Shown in pieces: positions 29,196 through 39,931 of a stretch of DNA of 64,000 bases (its first letter is position 1; the number at the start of each line of letters is the position of its first letter). A model generated the notes under the pieces. It searched no databases, had not been told where the DNA came from, and worked only from the letters and a program-made list of their open reading frames with translations. The position numbers and the translations under genes were made by a program. Source of the stretch: Betaproteobacteria bacterium UBA3031 (GTDB taxonomy: Bacteria; Pseudomonadota; Gammaproteobacteria; Burkholderiales; Eutrophovitaceae). The stretch lies in NCBI GenBank assembly GCA_002367635.1, contig DFDI01000014.1, positions 1 to 64,000 on the forward strand, written 5' to 3'.

Positions 29196-29287
29196 GTCTA
29201 AAAGTTTAGTCTGGGTCAATGGTCAAACGATCTAACCGATCAAGATTTATTGATAGTTTAAATTACTGAAGAATTTTGGGGATATAC

Positions 29288-30352
29288 ATGAAGATAGCGG
29301 TGCTCCCAGGGGACGGAATTGGTCCTGAGATTATTGATCAAGCCTTACGGGTACTCAATACCTTGAAGGCTGACGGTTTGGCCATTGAGTGTGAAGTGGG
29401 CGCCATTGGTGGTGCCGGATATGATGAGGCCGGAGACCCTTTGCCCGATCGAACTGTTGCCTTGGCTAGGGAGGCTGATGCCGTTCTTCTTGGTGCGGTC
29501 GGAGGTCCTAAATACGACGTATTACCTCGTGCAATGAGGCCGGAGCAGGGGTTGTTACGCATTCGCAAAGAACTGGGTCTGTTTGCCAACCTTCGTCCTG
29601 CTGTGGTCTATCCAGAATTGGCTTCAGCTTCCAGTTTAAAGTCCGAGTTGGTTGAAGGTCTCGATCTTATGATCTTGCGAGAGTTGACAGGAGACATATA
29701 CTTTGGACAACCGCGCGGTCGACGTCAAACCGAGTCCGGTGAGGATGAGGGATTTGACACGATGAAGTACTCGGTCTCTGAGATCGAGAGAATTGCTCGA
29801 GTTGCTTTTGACATAGCCGAGAAGCGCAGTCGTAAGTTATGTTCGGTGGATAAGGCGAATGTCTTGGACACGAGTATTCTTTGGAGGGAGGTTGTTACAA
29901 AAATTTCTGCAGAGTATCCCTCGGTTGAATTGAGCCACATGTATGTTGACAACGCGGCGATGCAGTTGGTCAGAGAGCCTAAGCAATTCGATGTGATTTT
30001 AACTGGCAACATCTTTGGCGATATTTTGTCCGATGAGGCCTCAATGTTAACGGGATCAATTGGGATGCTTCCTTCAGCTTCTTTGGATCTTAACCGTAAA
30101 GGGCTGTTCGAGCCTATCCATGGCTCTGCGCCTGACATTTCGGGCAAGAATGTCGCCAATCCATTGGCAACGATTTTATCGGTGTCGATGATGTTGAAAT
30201 ACACTTTCAACGAAATCGAGGCTTCGGAGCGTGTTGAGTCGGCTGTAAAGTCTGTGCTTGCTCAAGGTTTCAGGACGGCAGATATCTTCCAAGAGGGCGC
30301 TCAGCGTGTGGGCACACGTGAGATGGGTGATGCGGTTATTCGTGCGATGTAG
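29288..30352 (+). CDS. leuB: 3-isopropylmalate dehydrogenase
   Basis: 354 residues from the ATG at 29288, with GGGGAT just upstream; a TTG at 29276 is less likely. PGDGIGPEI is at the N-terminus. [14 protein letters not shown] carries the substrate-binding arginine and tyrosine, and [26 protein letters not shown] the metal-binding aspartates. GSAPDI binds NAD. It oxidises and decarboxylates 3-isopropylmalate, the last specific step to leucine before transamination. leuA is not in this window. Confidence 0.97.
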   Translation: MKIAVLPGDGIGPEIIDQALRVLNTLKADGLAIECEVGAIGGAGYDEAGDPLPDRTVALAREADAVLLGAVGGPKYDVLPRAMRPEQGLLRIRKELGLFANLRPAVVYPELASASSLKSELVEGLDLMILRELTGDIYFGQPRGRRQTESGEDEGFDTMKYSVSEIERIARVAFDIAEKRSRKLCSVDKANVLDTSILWREVVTKISAEYPSVELSHMYVDNAAMQLVREPKQFDVILTGNIFGDILSDEASMLTGSIGMLPSASLDLNRKGLFEPIHGSAPDISGKNVANPLATILSVSMMLKYTFNEIEASERVESAVKSVLAQGFRTADIFQEGAQRVGTREMGDAVIRAM

Positions 30353-30411
30353 TATTTACAAAAACCTCTTTTCACTATGTTTTATCTTTGAAGCTTTAAG
30401 GGTTGATTAAA

Positions 30412-31524
30412 ATGCAAGTAGGGTTGGTTGGCTGGAGAGGAATGGTAGGTTCTGTGCTTATGCAACGCATGAGTGCTGAGAAGGATTTCGATAAGATAAA
30501 CCCTACATTTTTTAGTACATCTCAGGTGGGCCAGTCAGTCGTTCCATTGGACGGCGCAGAGGCTGTTTTGCGTGATGCAAACAGTCTGAATCAGTTGTCA
30601 GGGATGGATGTGATTATTTCGTGTCAGGGTGGAGCTTACACGAAGCAGGTGCATGGCCCCCTTCGAGAATCAGGTTGGTCGGGTTATTGGATAGATGCGG
30701 CATCGACGCTTCGCATGTCACCAGACTCTGTAATTGTTCTGGATCCGATCAATGGTGGTGATATCGATGCTGCATTAAGTATCGGCAAAAAAGATTTTAT
30801 TGGTGGTAATTGCACGACGAGCCTCATGGCGCTTGCGATGCACGGATTGTTTCGAGAAGGATTGGTTGAATGGGTTTCTACGATGACGTACCAGGCGGCT
30901 TCTGGTGCGGGAGCCCAAAATATGCGCGAATTAATACTGCAGATGGGCTCGATTTACGATGCAGCTCAAAGTGAGCTGTCTTCGTCTACAGGGAAAATAT
31001 TGGATATTGATGCGCTCGTGCTTGATCGTATGAGGGCTCAAGAGTTTCCGACCGAGCACTTCGGCGCCCCTTTAGCTGGAAGCCTCATTCCGTGGATAGA
31101 TTCTGACTTAGGCAATGGCCAGAGTAAAGAAGAGTGGAAGGCGCAAGCGGAGACTAACAAAATATTATGTAGAGAAGAAAGTCCTATTGCCATTGAGGGT
31201 ATCTGTGTCAGGGTGGGGACCATGAGATGTCATAGTCAAGCCTTGACTTTTAAGCTCTCTAAATCGATTCCGGCGTCTGAAGTAGAGCTTATTTTAGACC
31301 AGGCCAACGAGTGGGTGTCGGTGGTTCCAAATGAAAAAACGGCTACTATTTCTATGCTTTCACCGACTAATGTTACCCGCACGCTAAATATTCCAATTGG
31401 ACGAGTTCGAAAATTAAATCTAGCTGATAACGTATATTCAGCGTTCACTGTGGGTGATCAGTTGCTTTGGGGGGCCGCTGAGCCTCTGAGAAGGATGCTA
31501 CGTATTTTGATTAACCGAGGGTAA
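30412..31524 (+). CDS. asd: Aspartate-semialdehyde dehydrogenase
   Basis: 370 residues from the ATG at 30412, with AAGGG nine bases upstream; a TTG at 30403 is in frame but less likely. C134 in GGNCTTSLM is the thioester-forming cysteine, matching C135 of E. coli, and GWRGMVGS at 7-14 binds NADP. The product feeds lysine, threonine and methionine, linking to dapB and metY in this window. The leuB-asd-fimV-truA order is the Pseudomonas one. Confidence 0.96.
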   Translation: MQVGLVGWRGMVGSVLMQRMSAEKDFDKINPTFFSTSQVGQSVVPLDGAEAVLRDANSLNQLSGMDVIISCQGGAYTKQVHGPLRESGWSGYWIDAASTLRMSPDSVIVLDPINGGDIDAALSIGKKDFIGGNCTTSLMALAMHGLFREGLVEWVSTMTYQAASGAGAQNMRELILQMGSIYDAAQSELSSSTGKILDIDALVLDRMRAQEFPTEHFGAPLAGSLIPWIDSDLGNGQSKEEWKAQAETNKILCREESPIAIEGICVRVGTMRCHSQALTFKLSKSIPASEVELILDQANEWVSVVPNEKTATISMLSPTNVTRTLNIPIGRVRKLNLADNVYSAFTVGDQLLWGAAEPLRRMLRILINRG

Positions 31525-31595
31525 TAGAGATCCAAAACTCGGCATGCTATTCTGCAGTTATTAGGAGCAGGAAATGACTAGAGAGGTTAGTAAAT

Positions 31596-33482
31596 TTGTT
31601 TAAGAAGATCACATATGCTATCAAAGTATTTATTGCTTTAGTCCTCGTTTCGACGGGCTTAACGGCTCATGCGGTCCGTATGGGTCCTTTGTCCGTGGAC
31701 TCGGCTCTTGGCGAGCCTTTAAAGGCATACATAGTCATTTATGACGCCGCGGAGCTTGATGCTCAGTTGGTAACTGTCTCCATGGCGTCTCCGTCTTCCT
31801 ATGACGTACAAGGTTTAATTTACAATGATCTGATCTCGAGAATTAACCTCCGATTCGAAAAGACGGTCAATGGGTCAATAATTCATTTGTCAACGGAAGA
31901 TGCCGTTAACGAGGTGGTTATTGATCTGCAAGTTGACCTAGTTGGTCCGGAAGGAAAAGTCAGCCGAACCTATGTTGCGTTTATAGATCCGCCACTACTC
32001 GTTGGTGAGCGCCTATCTCTCCCCCCGTTGGAGGAGTCCCCCCGCATTGATGAGCCTACTTTTTTGGAGATTGAGCCGGAGGTTATTAAAACCGAGATTG
32101 CTACAGCGAAAGACCCAGATCGTCCTGTCGCTAATGAGGTTGATTCATTGGCATTGGATGCTGAGAATCTGCCTGAATTTGCTGAGGATAAGCAAGATGT
32201 TGCTGCAGGAGCAGACGTTGTTAACTCGGTGCCTGCCCCGAAATCTGTGCGACAGATTGTTGTGCGTCCGGGTGATACGTTATCAAAAATTGCTAAGAAA
32301 GAGCAGCTATCTGGATTTTCACTTGAGCAAATGCTGGTCAGTATTTTTCGTAAAAATAGAGAGGCATTTGTAGGCGACAACATGAATCGTCTTCGAGCGG
32401 GAAATGTGATTCGGATACCCGTTGAAAACGAACTGCAAACCATTTCTTCTTCAGAGGCGACCAACGAGATCCGCATACAAATGGCGGATTGGCGCGCTTA
32501 TCGAGCTAATCTCGCCGCTATGGCTAGCGAGACGGAAGGCGTCATAGATGAAGTTGACCGAAAAGAGTCGGGTCGAGTAGAGTCCTCTGCCGATCGGGTT
32601 AATATTCAAGACGGTGCTCAGAACTCTCATGTGGTTAAAATTTCCAAGGGTGATGGTTCTGAACGTGGTGCATTGGAAGGTTTGCAAGAGCGACTACTTG
32701 CTACAGAGAAAGCCTTAGAGGAGCAAAAGAGGCGAGCTGATGACCTTGAGAAAATAATTGCTAACCTCAAGTTGTTGACGCAGAAGAGAGCGGAGGCTGG
32801 CTCCGCGCTCAATATCGCAGATCCTTCCGAGGCGCTCACGATCCAGGATGTCCCGGGGGCTAAAAAAATTGAGGCTCTATGGCAGGCTAAGGTCATTGAG
32901 ACGATTTTGGCTCAGCCCTTATACCTTTTTATCCCAGTCGCACTTCTACTTATAATTGGTTTGTGGGCTTCCAAACGCTTAAATAGGATGGAGAGCGAAA
33001 ATGATTCGTACGAAGCGCGTCGTCAATTCGATGCCGCGGCGGATCAGTCGAGCCCAGCTGGATTTGCTGATGAAAATAAGCGGGGTGATCTGGAGGCCAG
33101 CAGTGTGCCGCGCAATCAGGATCCTATTGAGGATGCTGATATTTTTCTTGCCTATGGACGTTATCCTCAGGCGGAAAAAATACTCAGAGAAGCTTTGGTG
33201 CTTGAGCCCGAGAGACTCGATGTTTTGCTTAAATTGGCAGAGGTTTATTCTAGGCAAAAAGACTTGGTCTCGTTTGATGAGATAGCTCAGATTGTTTCTG
33301 AAGTTACCAATAAAACAGGGGGCTATTGGGAGCGGGTTATAGCACTTGGCTACTTGATTAACCCCGGTGATGAGCGGTACGCTGATGGTAAATTTGCGAT
33401 TGAAAGGCAGCCTATGACTAAGCCATTTGACCTTTCATCGATTGATTTGAATCTCGGTAACCCGCCGTCATCGAAATCCTAA
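31596..33482 (+). CDS. fimV: FimV/HubP-like polar scaffold protein
   Basis: 628 residues from a TTG start supported by GAGAGG about nine bases upstream. Domain order is a signal peptide (1-26), then the FimV N-terminal domain (about 27-133) and an acidic linker. A LysM domain follows (about 220-276, starting VRPGDTLSKIAKK), then a coiled coil (about 357-402), one membrane helix (about 441-458), and a cytoplasmic TPR-like end (about 505-590, ILREALVLEPERLDVLLKLAEVY). This is short for a FimV, many of which exceed 900 residues. FimV binds peptidoglycan and organises the cell pole, type IV pili and chemotaxis proteins. No pilus genes are in view. Confidence 0.88.
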   Translation: MFKKITYAIKVFIALVLVSTGLTAHAVRMGPLSVDSALGEPLKAYIVIYDAAELDAQLVTVSMASPSSYDVQGLIYNDLISRINLRFEKTVNGSIIHLSTEDAVNEVVIDLQVDLVGPEGKVSRTYVAFIDPPLLVGERLSLPPLEESPRIDEPTFLEIEPEVIKTEIATAKDPDRPVANEVDSLALDAENLPEFAEDKQDVAAGADVVNSVPAPKSVRQIVVRPGDTLSKIAKKEQLSGFSLEQMLVSIFRKNREAFVGDNMNRLRAGNVIRIPVENELQTISSSEATNEIRIQMADWRAYRANLAAMASETEGVIDEVDRKESGRVESSADRVNIQDGAQNSHVVKISKGDGSERGALEGLQERLLATEKALEEQKRRADDLEKIIANLKLLTQKRAEAGSALNIADPSEALTIQDVPGAKKIEALWQAKVIETILAQPLYLFIPVALLLIIGLWASKRLNRMESENDSYEARRQFDAAADQSSPAGFADENKRGDLEASSVPRNQDPIEDADIFLAYGRYPQAEKILREALVLEPERLDVLLKLAEVYSRQKDLVSFDEIAQIVSEVTNKTGGYWERVIALGYLINPGDERYADGKFAIERQPMTKPFDLSSIDLNLGNPPSSKS

Positions 33483-33588
33483 TTCAATCGAGAATCACAA
33501 CTCTATCGTTACGTTTGACGTTAGCTCAGCAGTATTTTTAATTTAGAGCTTCACAGGCAAAGTCCTAAAGGTTTTTGAAGAGGTAATT

Positions 33589-34392
33589 GTGAGATTAGCT
33601 TTAGGTATTGAGTACGATGGTTCATCTTTTTCCGGTTGGCAAATACAACCGGATGCCTTCACAATACAAGGAGAAGTTGAGAGGGGGTTGAGTCAGATTG
33701 CTGCAGAGCCGATTCGTGTTTTTTGTGCTGGACGCACAGATGCGGGAGTTCATGCTACATATCAGATTGTTCACTTTGATACCGAAGTTGTCCGCCCTAG
33801 CGGGGCTTGGGTGCGCGGATTAAATGCATTAGTCTCGGAGAATATCTCGGCGCTTTGGGCTACAGAGGTGGCTCCAGATTTTCACGCTCGATATTCCGCT
33901 TTACGACGAACTTACCGTTATTTTCTGCTGAATAGGGAGCAACGCCCAGCGTTGCTTGCGAAAAAAATTGGTTGGTACCATAGGAAGTTGGATGTTCGGC
34001 CGATGAGTTTGGCTGCGGCAACGTTGATCGGGCAACACGATTTTTCGGCATTTCGATCATCTGAATGTCAGGCGAAGAGTCCTATTAGGACTGTCGAGGC
34101 TATTTCCGTTCGTGCATTTGGAGATGTCATTATTTTCGACATCACGGCAAATGCGTTTCTGCATCACATGGTGCGTAATATTGTCGGGACTCTGGTTTAT
34201 ATTGGAGCAGGGAAGCAGTCAGTTGACTGGATGAGGGAGATACTAAAATCGAGAGATCGCAGTATAGCAGCGCCAACATTTAGCCCAAATGGACTATACT
34301 TGATATCAGTAAATTATGATCCTCAGTGGAAGCTTCCGGACGCTCGTATGTTATCTGGTTGTGCCGTTGATATTGCTTCCTTTGTTGTTTAA
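33589..34392 (+). CDS. truA: tRNA pseudouridine(38-40) synthase
   Basis: 267 residues from a GTG start, with GAAGAGG just upstream. D51 in CAGRTDAGVHA is the catalytic aspartate, and the N-terminus LALGIEYDGSSFSGWQIQ is the family signature. It makes pseudouridine at positions 38-40 of tRNA anticodon arms. It sits nine bases ahead of trpF, and the fimV-truA-trpF order is conserved in Pseudomonas. Confidence 0.95.
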   Translation: MRLALGIEYDGSSFSGWQIQPDAFTIQGEVERGLSQIAAEPIRVFCAGRTDAGVHATYQIVHFDTEVVRPSGAWVRGLNALVSENISALWATEVAPDFHARYSALRRTYRYFLLNREQRPALLAKKIGWYHRKLDVRPMSLAAATLIGQHDFSAFRSSECQAKSPIRTVEAISVRAFGDVIIFDITANAFLHHMVRNIVGTLVYIGAGKQSVDWMREILKSRDRSIAAPTFSPNGLYLISVNYDPQWKLPDARMLSGCAVDIASFVV

Positions 34393-34401
34393 AGCTTATT
34401 T

Positions 34402-35061
34402 ATGATAATTAAGAACGATATTACGGCGATCAAGATTTGTGGTTTAACCTCGGCGGAAAATGCACTTGAGGTGGTGAGGCTTGGTGTTGATGCGATTGGT
34501 CTGGTGTTTTATTCCGAAAGTCCTCGTAACGTTGATCTTGAAGTGGCTCGACAAATAGTTACGCACTTGCCTCCATTTGTCTCTTCGGTTGGACTGTTCG
34601 TAAATCCTACTCGGGATCAGGTGTTGCAGACCTTGGAATTGATCGATCTGACTCTATTGCAGTTTCATGGAGACGAAAAGCCAGACTTCTGTTCGGGGTT
34701 CCGCAAGCCTTACATAAAAGCGGTTCGCGTTACTGATGACGTTGATTTGATAGAATATGGCAGTATGTACGCAGGTGCATCCGGACTGTTGTTGGATGCT
34801 TATTCTCAAGGAGCAAGAGGGGGTACCGGTGAGACGTTTGACTGGGACCTTATACCTTCTGAATTAGAGATTCCAATTGTTTTGGCGGGAGGGTTGACGC
34901 CAAATAACGTTGCCGCAGCGATCGATTGTGTTCGGCCTTGGGCGGTTGACGTGAGCTCTGGAGTAGAGGGTGCGCTAAAAGGTTTAAAGGAAACGATACT
35001 CGTGCGAGACTTTATTAATGAGGTAAAAAATGCAGATGCGCGAAGAATTACAAAATTATAA
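34402..35061 (+). CDS. trpF: Phosphoribosylanthranilate isomerase
   Basis: 219 residues. C13 in KICGLT is the general base and D132 in [15 protein letters not shown] the general acid of the Amadori rearrangement in tryptophan synthesis. AGGLTPNNV and VDVSSGVEG bind the phosphate. It is a stand-alone enzyme, not fused to TrpC as in enterics. Its last 32 bases overlap the start of trpB in another frame. Confidence 0.96.
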   Translation: MIIKNDITAIKICGLTSAENALEVVRLGVDAIGLVFYSESPRNVDLEVARQIVTHLPPFVSSVGLFVNPTRDQVLQTLELIDLTLLQFHGDEKPDFCSGFRKPYIKAVRVTDDVDLIEYGSMYAGASGLLLDAYSQGARGGTGETFDWDLIPSELEIPIVLAGGLTPNNVAAAIDCVRPWAVDVSSGVEGALKGLKETILVRDFINEVKNADARRITKL

Positions 35062-36247
35062 TTTTCCTGATGATAAGGGCCATTTTGGTCCCTATGGTGG
35101 CGTTTTTGTGCCCGAGACTTTAATACACGCACTTGAGGATTTAAAAGAGAATTATGAAAAGTTGAAGAACACTCCAAGTTTTATGGAGGAATTTCATAAT
35201 GACCTGAAGCATTTTGTAGGAAGACCAAGCCCAGTTTATTATGCCAAGCGTTTATCTGAAATGCTCGGAGGTGCGCAGATCTGGTTCAAGCGTGAAGACC
35301 TGAACCATACTGGAGCTCACAAGGTCAATAATACGGTGGGGCAGGCGCTGTTGGCCCGTCATATGGGTAAAAAACGAATCATTGCTGAAACGGGAGCGGG
35401 GCAGCACGGAGTTGCGTCCGCGACAGTTGCGGCTCGGTATGGTATGGATTGTGTCGTATACATGGGTTCGGAGGATATTAAACGTCAAGCCAGTAATGTT
35501 TACCGAATGCGTTTGCTTGGGGCGGAGGTTGTTCCGGTAGAAAGCGGTTCGAAGACGCTTAAGGACGCACTCAACGAAGCCATGAGGGACTGGGTAACCA
35601 ATGTAGAGAACACCTTTTATATTATAGGTACGGTAGCAGGACCACATCCCTATCCAATGATCGTGCGAGATTTTAATTCCGTGGTTGGAGAAGAGTTAAA
35701 AACTCAAATGCCAGAAGTGATTGGTCGTCAACCTGACGCAGTCATTGCCTGCGTCGGGGGAGGGTCTAACGCGCTGGGTGTTTTCTATCCTTACATTAAA
35801 GATTTAAGTGTTCGTCTTATCGGTGTAGAGGCGGGTGGATCCGGCATTCACACAGGGAAACACGCAGCGCCACTTGCCTCAGGTACACCTGGTGTTTTGC
35901 ATGGCAACCGCACGTATCTGATGCAAGATGAAAATGGACAGATTATTGAGACGCATTCTATTTCTGCGGGATTAGACTACCCTGGAGTCGGCCCAGAGCA
36001 TTCTTGGCTGAAAGATATAGGGCGAGCGGAATATGTTTCGGCTAATGATGATGAGGCGTTAGATGCTTTCCATAAGCTGACAAAGATTGAAGGCATAATG
36101 CCGGCACTGGAAACAGCCCATGCAGTAGCGCATGCGATGAAAATAGCTCCTGAAATGAATTCTGATCAAGTATTACTAGTGAATCTTTCCGGCCGAGGTG
36201 ATAAGGACATGGCAACGGTTGCGACGGCTTCCAATATTAGCTTGTAG
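35030..36247 (+). CDS. trpB: Tryptophan synthase beta chain
   Basis: 405 residues. K98 in HTGAHKVNN holds [23 protein letters not shown] (spelled [12 protein letters not shown] here) and [10 protein letters not shown] are the other signatures. It joins serine and indole to form tryptophan. The ATG at 35030 lies inside the end of trpF and has GAGG six bases upstream, so translation is coupled; a second ATG at 35036 is possible. A 55-base gap leads to trpA. Confidence 0.97.
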   Translation: MQMREELQNYNFPDDKGHFGPYGGVFVPETLIHALEDLKENYEKLKNTPSFMEEFHNDLKHFVGRPSPVYYAKRLSEMLGGAQIWFKREDLNHTGAHKVNNTVGQALLARHMGKKRIIAETGAGQHGVASATVAARYGMDCVVYMGSEDIKRQASNVYRMRLLGAEVVPVESGSKTLKDALNEAMRDWVTNVENTFYIIGTVAGPHPYPMIVRDFNSVVGEELKTQMPEVIGRQPDAVIACVGGGSNALGVFYPYIKDLSVRLIGVEAGGSGIHTGKHAAPLASGTPGVLHGNRTYLMQDENGQIIETHSISAGLDYPGVGPEHSWLKDIGRAEYVSANDDEALDAFHKLTKIEGIMPALETAHAVAHAMKIAPEMNSDQVLLVNLSGRGDKDMATVATASNISL

Positions 36248-36302
36248 TCACGTGTGGATTCAGATGTTTAACTAGCTTTTTATTGAGTTCTATATTTCAC
36301 TT

Positions 36303-37103
36303 ATGTCACGAATTGCGAAAAAATTTCAAGAGTTATCTAAGAGTGGTCGAAAAGCGCTCATTCCCTTTATAACAGCAGGAGATCCTAATTTAGAAACCAC
36401 TCTGAGTTTGATGTCCGCTTTGGTGCGTAGTGGATCGGATATTATCGAGTTGGGTATCCCTTTCTCAGATCCGATCGCTGATGGCCCAACAATTCAGAGG
36501 GCGAGTGAGCGCGCTCTAGCTGGAGGAACAAGTTTGAGTAAAGTGCTCGACCTAGTTCAAACATTTCGTGAGATAAATCAAGAAACCCCGATTGTTTTAA
36601 TGGGTTATGCAAACCCAATAGAAGCCCTTGGCATTGACGAATTTGTAGGTCGAGCCGCAGACGTTGGTGTGGATGGTGTCCTCGTGGTTGATTATCCACC
36701 AGAAGAGAGCGGGCTCTTAAATGCTGCACTTAAAGAGAAGCAGATTGATTCTATTTTTCTCTTAGCCCCAACTACTCTGGAGTCAAGGATTTTGGATGTG
36801 GCACGTTTAGCCACTGGTTATGTGTACTACGTCTCACTCAAAGGAGTTACGGGAGCTGGGCATTTAGACTTAGATGATGTTTCTGTGAGAGTTAAGAAAA
36901 TAAAGAAACATGTAAAGGTTCCGGTGGGTGTTGGTTTCGGTATCAGAGATGGCGAGATGGCTAGGGCTGTGGCCAAATTATCGGATGCGGTGGTGATCGG
37001 TAGCCGGTTAGTGGAGGAAATTGAGAAATCGGATGCTACTAATGTAGTGACTAATGTTGAAAATTTTATCCGCTCTATTCGTGTGGCTATAGATAAAACA
37101 TGA
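36303..37103 (+). CDS. trpA: Tryptophan synthase alpha chain
   Basis: 266 residues. The catalytic E49 and D60 fall at exactly the classical positions ([14 protein letters not shown]). GVTGAG and the final VGFGIRD bind the indoleglycerol phosphate group. It cleaves that substrate and passes indole to TrpB through the tunnel. trpFBA followed by accD is a common proteobacterial arrangement; trpE, trpG, trpD and trpC must lie elsewhere. Confidence 0.97.
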   Translation: MSRIAKKFQELSKSGRKALIPFITAGDPNLETTLSLMSALVRSGSDIIELGIPFSDPIADGPTIQRASERALAGGTSLSKVLDLVQTFREINQETPIVLMGYANPIEALGIDEFVGRAADVGVDGVLVVDYPPEESGLLNAALKEKQIDSIFLLAPTTLESRILDVARLATGYVYYVSLKGVTGAGHLDLDDVSVRVKKIKKHVKVPVGVGFGIRDGEMARAVAKLSDAVVIGSRLVEEIEKSDATNVVTNVENFIRSIRVAIDKT

Positions 37104-37131
37104 GGGTTTATCCCCTGGAGATAACGACAAA

Positions 37132-38001
37132 ATGAGTTGGCTTCAAAAAATATTACCGCCGAAAATTAACCCGTTTGATGCATCCAAGAGTTCTCGTAAG
37201 GCGGTTCCAGAGGGATTGTGGAGTAAGTGTCCAACCTGCGAGGCTGTTCTCTATCAAGCCGAATTAGAAGAAAGTTTTCATGTATGTCCAAAATGTTCAC
37301 ATCATGGTCGATTGAATGCGCGACAACGCCTTGACTCGATTTTTGATGAGGGTAAGCGCATAGAGATTGGACAGAATGCAAAACCTGTAGATTTTCTGAG
37401 GTTTGTCGATAGCAAAAAATATAAGGACCGACTCTTGGCGGCCCAAAAATCCACATCTGAGTCAGATGCTCTCCTTGTCCAGCAAGGAACCATAAAAGGT
37501 ATTTCTGTCGTATGTGCAGCATTTGAGTTTTCGTTTTTAGGCGGTTCGATGGGCTCCGTGGTTGGGGAGCGGTTTGCCGCTGGAGTGCGTCGCAGTTGTG
37601 CTAAAAAGATTCCCTTTGTTTGTTTCTCGGCAAGTGGCGGCGCTCGTATGCAGGAGGGGTTGACCTCTCTGATGCAAATGGCGAAAACGACAGCAGCCAT
37701 TTCGCAACTATCTGCTCAAGGTTTGCCTTTCATATCTGTATTAACTGATCCTACAATGGGTGGCGTCTCAGCTAGTTTTGCTATGGTAGGAGACGTTGTG
37801 ATCGCTGAGCCTGGAGCTTTGATTGGCTTTGCTGGGCCACGAGTGATTGAGCAAACCGTAAGGCAGACCTTGCCTGATGGGTTTCAGCGTTCTGAGTTTT
37901 TATTGGAACATGGCGCGATAGATATGATCATTGATCGCCGAGAAATGAAGGATCGGCTAGCTAACCTATTGTCATTATTCACGCGTATTCGAATGTCATA
38001 G
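37132..38001 (+). CDS. accD: Acetyl-CoA carboxylase carboxyltransferase beta subunit
   Basis: 289 residues. The zinc ribbon is C33, C36, C52 and C55 (CPTC and CPKC). The crotonase-fold body has [12 protein letters not shown] and [11 protein letters not shown], which form the oxyanion holes, and [14 protein letters not shown]. With AccA it moves the carboxyl group from biotin to acetyl-CoA, making malonyl-CoA for fatty acids. It lies 28 bases after trpA. Confidence 0.97.
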   Translation: MSWLQKILPPKINPFDASKSSRKAVPEGLWSKCPTCEAVLYQAELEESFHVCPKCSHHGRLNARQRLDSIFDEGKRIEIGQNAKPVDFLRFVDSKKYKDRLLAAQKSTSESDALLVQQGTIKGISVVCAAFEFSFLGGSMGSVVGERFAAGVRRSCAKKIPFVCFSASGGARMQEGLTSLMQMAKTTAAISQLSAQGLPFISVLTDPTMGGVSASFAMVGDVVIAEPGALIGFAGPRVIEQTVRQTLPDGFQRSEFLLEHGAIDMIIDRREMKDRLANLLSLFTRIRMS

Positions 38002-38047
38002 TCGTCGTATTTATTTGTATCTCTATAAACTTTCTATTTCATAGACC

Positions 38048-39334
38048 TTGAGCAAATCGCTTGCAGATTGGTTGTGTCGCATTAACTCGACGCACCACAA
38101 AGAGATCGATCTAAGTCTGGATCGACTCCAAACAGTTATCCAGGATATGTCGCTTCGCCCTCAATGTCCCGTCATTACCGTTGGTGGCACGAACGGTAAG
38201 GGATCTACTTGCGCGATGCTGGAGGCGATTTATACGAAAGCAGGCTATCGCGTAGGTGTGTTTGCATCGCCGCACCTGATTCGTTTCAACGAGAGAATTA
38301 GATTGGCTAATGCGGAGGTTGATGATGACGCCATCATTTCTTCATTTGAGCGAATAGATCACGCCCGAGGAGATGTAAGTCTTACTTATTTTGAATTTTC
38401 ATTTCTGGCAGCTCTGGATATTTTTATAGGACAAAGTTCTGATGTAATTATTTTAGAGATTGGTCTTGGAGGCCGTTTGGATGCGGCGAATGTTTTGGAT
38501 CCTATTTGTGCCATTGTGACGAACGTAGCGCTGGATCACATGGAGTATTTGGGGGATACCCGAGAGAAGATTGGTGCCGAGAAAGCCGCAATTTTTAGAG
38601 GTCGTGATGCATACTCAATATGCGGAGATGAAGACCCACCTCAATCGCTCATAGATGCTGCTTTTGCGATAGGGGCTGACCTGCAATTAATTGCCAGAGA
38701 TTTTGGCTTTATAAGAGAAGCCTCTAGTTGGAGGTTCTGGTCTACAGGGGGAGTTCGGATGAACTTAGCCTTTCCGCACATGCAAGGGGACCATCAGTTA
38801 GTGAATGCGAGCGTGGCAATTCAGGCCGCTACTCTTCTTAAAAATATGTTGCCAATCGATGCTGCGGCAATTCGGGAAGGTCTCTTGACGGCGGCAAGGT
38901 TGGGGCGGTTTCAAGTGTTGCCGTCACGCCCATTGGTAGTGTTGGATGTGGCTCATAATGTTGCGTCTGTAACCAGTTTAGTCGGAGAATTGAAACGGGC
39001 GCCCTTCGCGGGGAAAACAAGAGTTATTTTTGGAGTGATGGCTGATAAGCAATACGTCGAGATGATCAGTTTGCTGGCCTCTGTAGCTGATCAGTTGTTC
39101 GTGTGTGGACTGGAAGGCGACCGATCTGCTGATCCGGATGTCGTGGTATCGCGGGCGACTATGCGTCTAGCTAGAGATAAAGTAATAGCATGGAGTTCGG
39201 TGTATAAGGCGATGGATAAGCTACTCGAGGTCAGCGAGTCGAATGATAGAATTGTGATATGCGGCTCTTTTTTGACTGTATCGGCTGCGTTAAATCACCC
39301 ATTTGTTGCCAGCTTAGTACATAATAGAATCTAA
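38048..39334 (+). CDS. folC: Folylpolyglutamate/dihydrofolate synthase
   Basis: 428 residues from a TTG start. The ATP loop is VGGTNGKGST at 45-54. YFEFSFLAALDIF and ILEIGLGGRLDAANV are Mur-ligase-like signatures, and VLDVAHNV near 298 opens the C-terminal domain. It adds glutamate to dihydropteroate and to folates. The accD-folC-dedD-cvpA-purF order is the same as in E. coli and Pseudomonas. It supplies the folate pool used by ThyA and FolA, also in this window. Confidence 0.94.
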   Translation: MSKSLADWLCRINSTHHKEIDLSLDRLQTVIQDMSLRPQCPVITVGGTNGKGSTCAMLEAIYTKAGYRVGVFASPHLIRFNERIRLANAEVDDDAIISSFERIDHARGDVSLTYFEFSFLAALDIFIGQSSDVIILEIGLGGRLDAANVLDPICAIVTNVALDHMEYLGDTREKIGAEKAAIFRGRDAYSICGDEDPPQSLIDAAFAIGADLQLIARDFGFIREASSWRFWSTGGVRMNLAFPHMQGDHQLVNASVAIQAATLLKNMLPIDAAAIREGLLTAARLGRFQVLPSRPLVVLDVAHNVASVTSLVGELKRAPFAGKTRVIFGVMADKQYVEMISLLASVADQLFVCGLEGDRSADPDVVVSRATMRLARDKVIAWSSVYKAMDKLLEVSESNDRIVICGSFLTVSAALNHPFVASLVHNRI

Positions 39335-39356
39335 ACGAAGGCACTTAAGACGAATT

Positions 39357-39917
39357 ATGCTGGTAGGAGACGAGGCGGACGAACTGGAACTAAAGAAGCG
39401 GGCGAGGCGGAGGCTCGTTGGAGCCGTTGTGTTGGTTCTTCTAGTGGTCACGCTGGTTCCGCTGCTGCTCGACAATGAGCCCAGAAAAATATCTGATGAT
39501 GTAGAAATAAATATAATTTCTACATCTAGATCACAGGATTCGTCAGAAGATAGAGATGCGGAGTCAATCGCGGAGTCTGATTATGATGTGCCATTGGCAG
39601 CTAAACAAAAGCCTCTTAGCTCTGTGCAAAGCTCGATAAACCCTGACTCGACTAAAGTGGCTGATGATAAGGGTGCGGGGTATGTTGTTCGATTGGGTTT
39701 GTTTTCTCAAGAAAAAGGCATTACAGATTACGTTCAAAAGCTGGAATCTAGTGGCTTCTCGGTAATTACTGAAAGAATTGAAACATCGAAAGGGCCGAGG
39801 ACTCTTGTGTTGGTGGGTCTTTACTCATCAAAGGATCAAGCAGAGCGTGCACTTGAGCGTTTGAACGCTAGCAAGCTGACCTACGGTGACGCTAAAATTA
39901 CTCGAACTAAACCGTAG
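39357..39917 (+). CDS. dedD: DedD-like SPOR-domain protein
   Basis: 186 residues. A short cytoplasmic basic head is followed by one membrane helix (about 22-38), then a low-complexity acidic and serine-rich linker. A C-terminal SPOR domain runs from about 103 to 183 (YVVRLGLFSQEKGITDYVQKL onwards). SPOR domains bind denuded glycan strands at the division septum, so the protein is expected at the divisome. The sequence is poorly conserved outside SPOR. Position between folC and cvpA supports the name. Confidence 0.88.
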   Translation: MLVGDEADELELKKRARRRLVGAVVLVLLVVTLVPLLLDNEPRKISDDVEINIISTSRSQDSSEDRDAESIAESDYDVPLAAKQKPLSSVQSSINPDSTKVADDKGAGYVVRLGLFSQEKGITDYVQKLESSGFSVITERIETSKGPRTLVLVGLYSSKDQAERALERLNASKLTYGDAKITRTKP

Positions 39918-39931
39918 ACTCATATCTTGGC

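Noticed and set aside
31970..32476. 168-codon minus-strand frame opposite fimV
   Set aside because: Serine-rich and threonine-rich translation typical of the reverse strand of a coding gene; no initiation signals.
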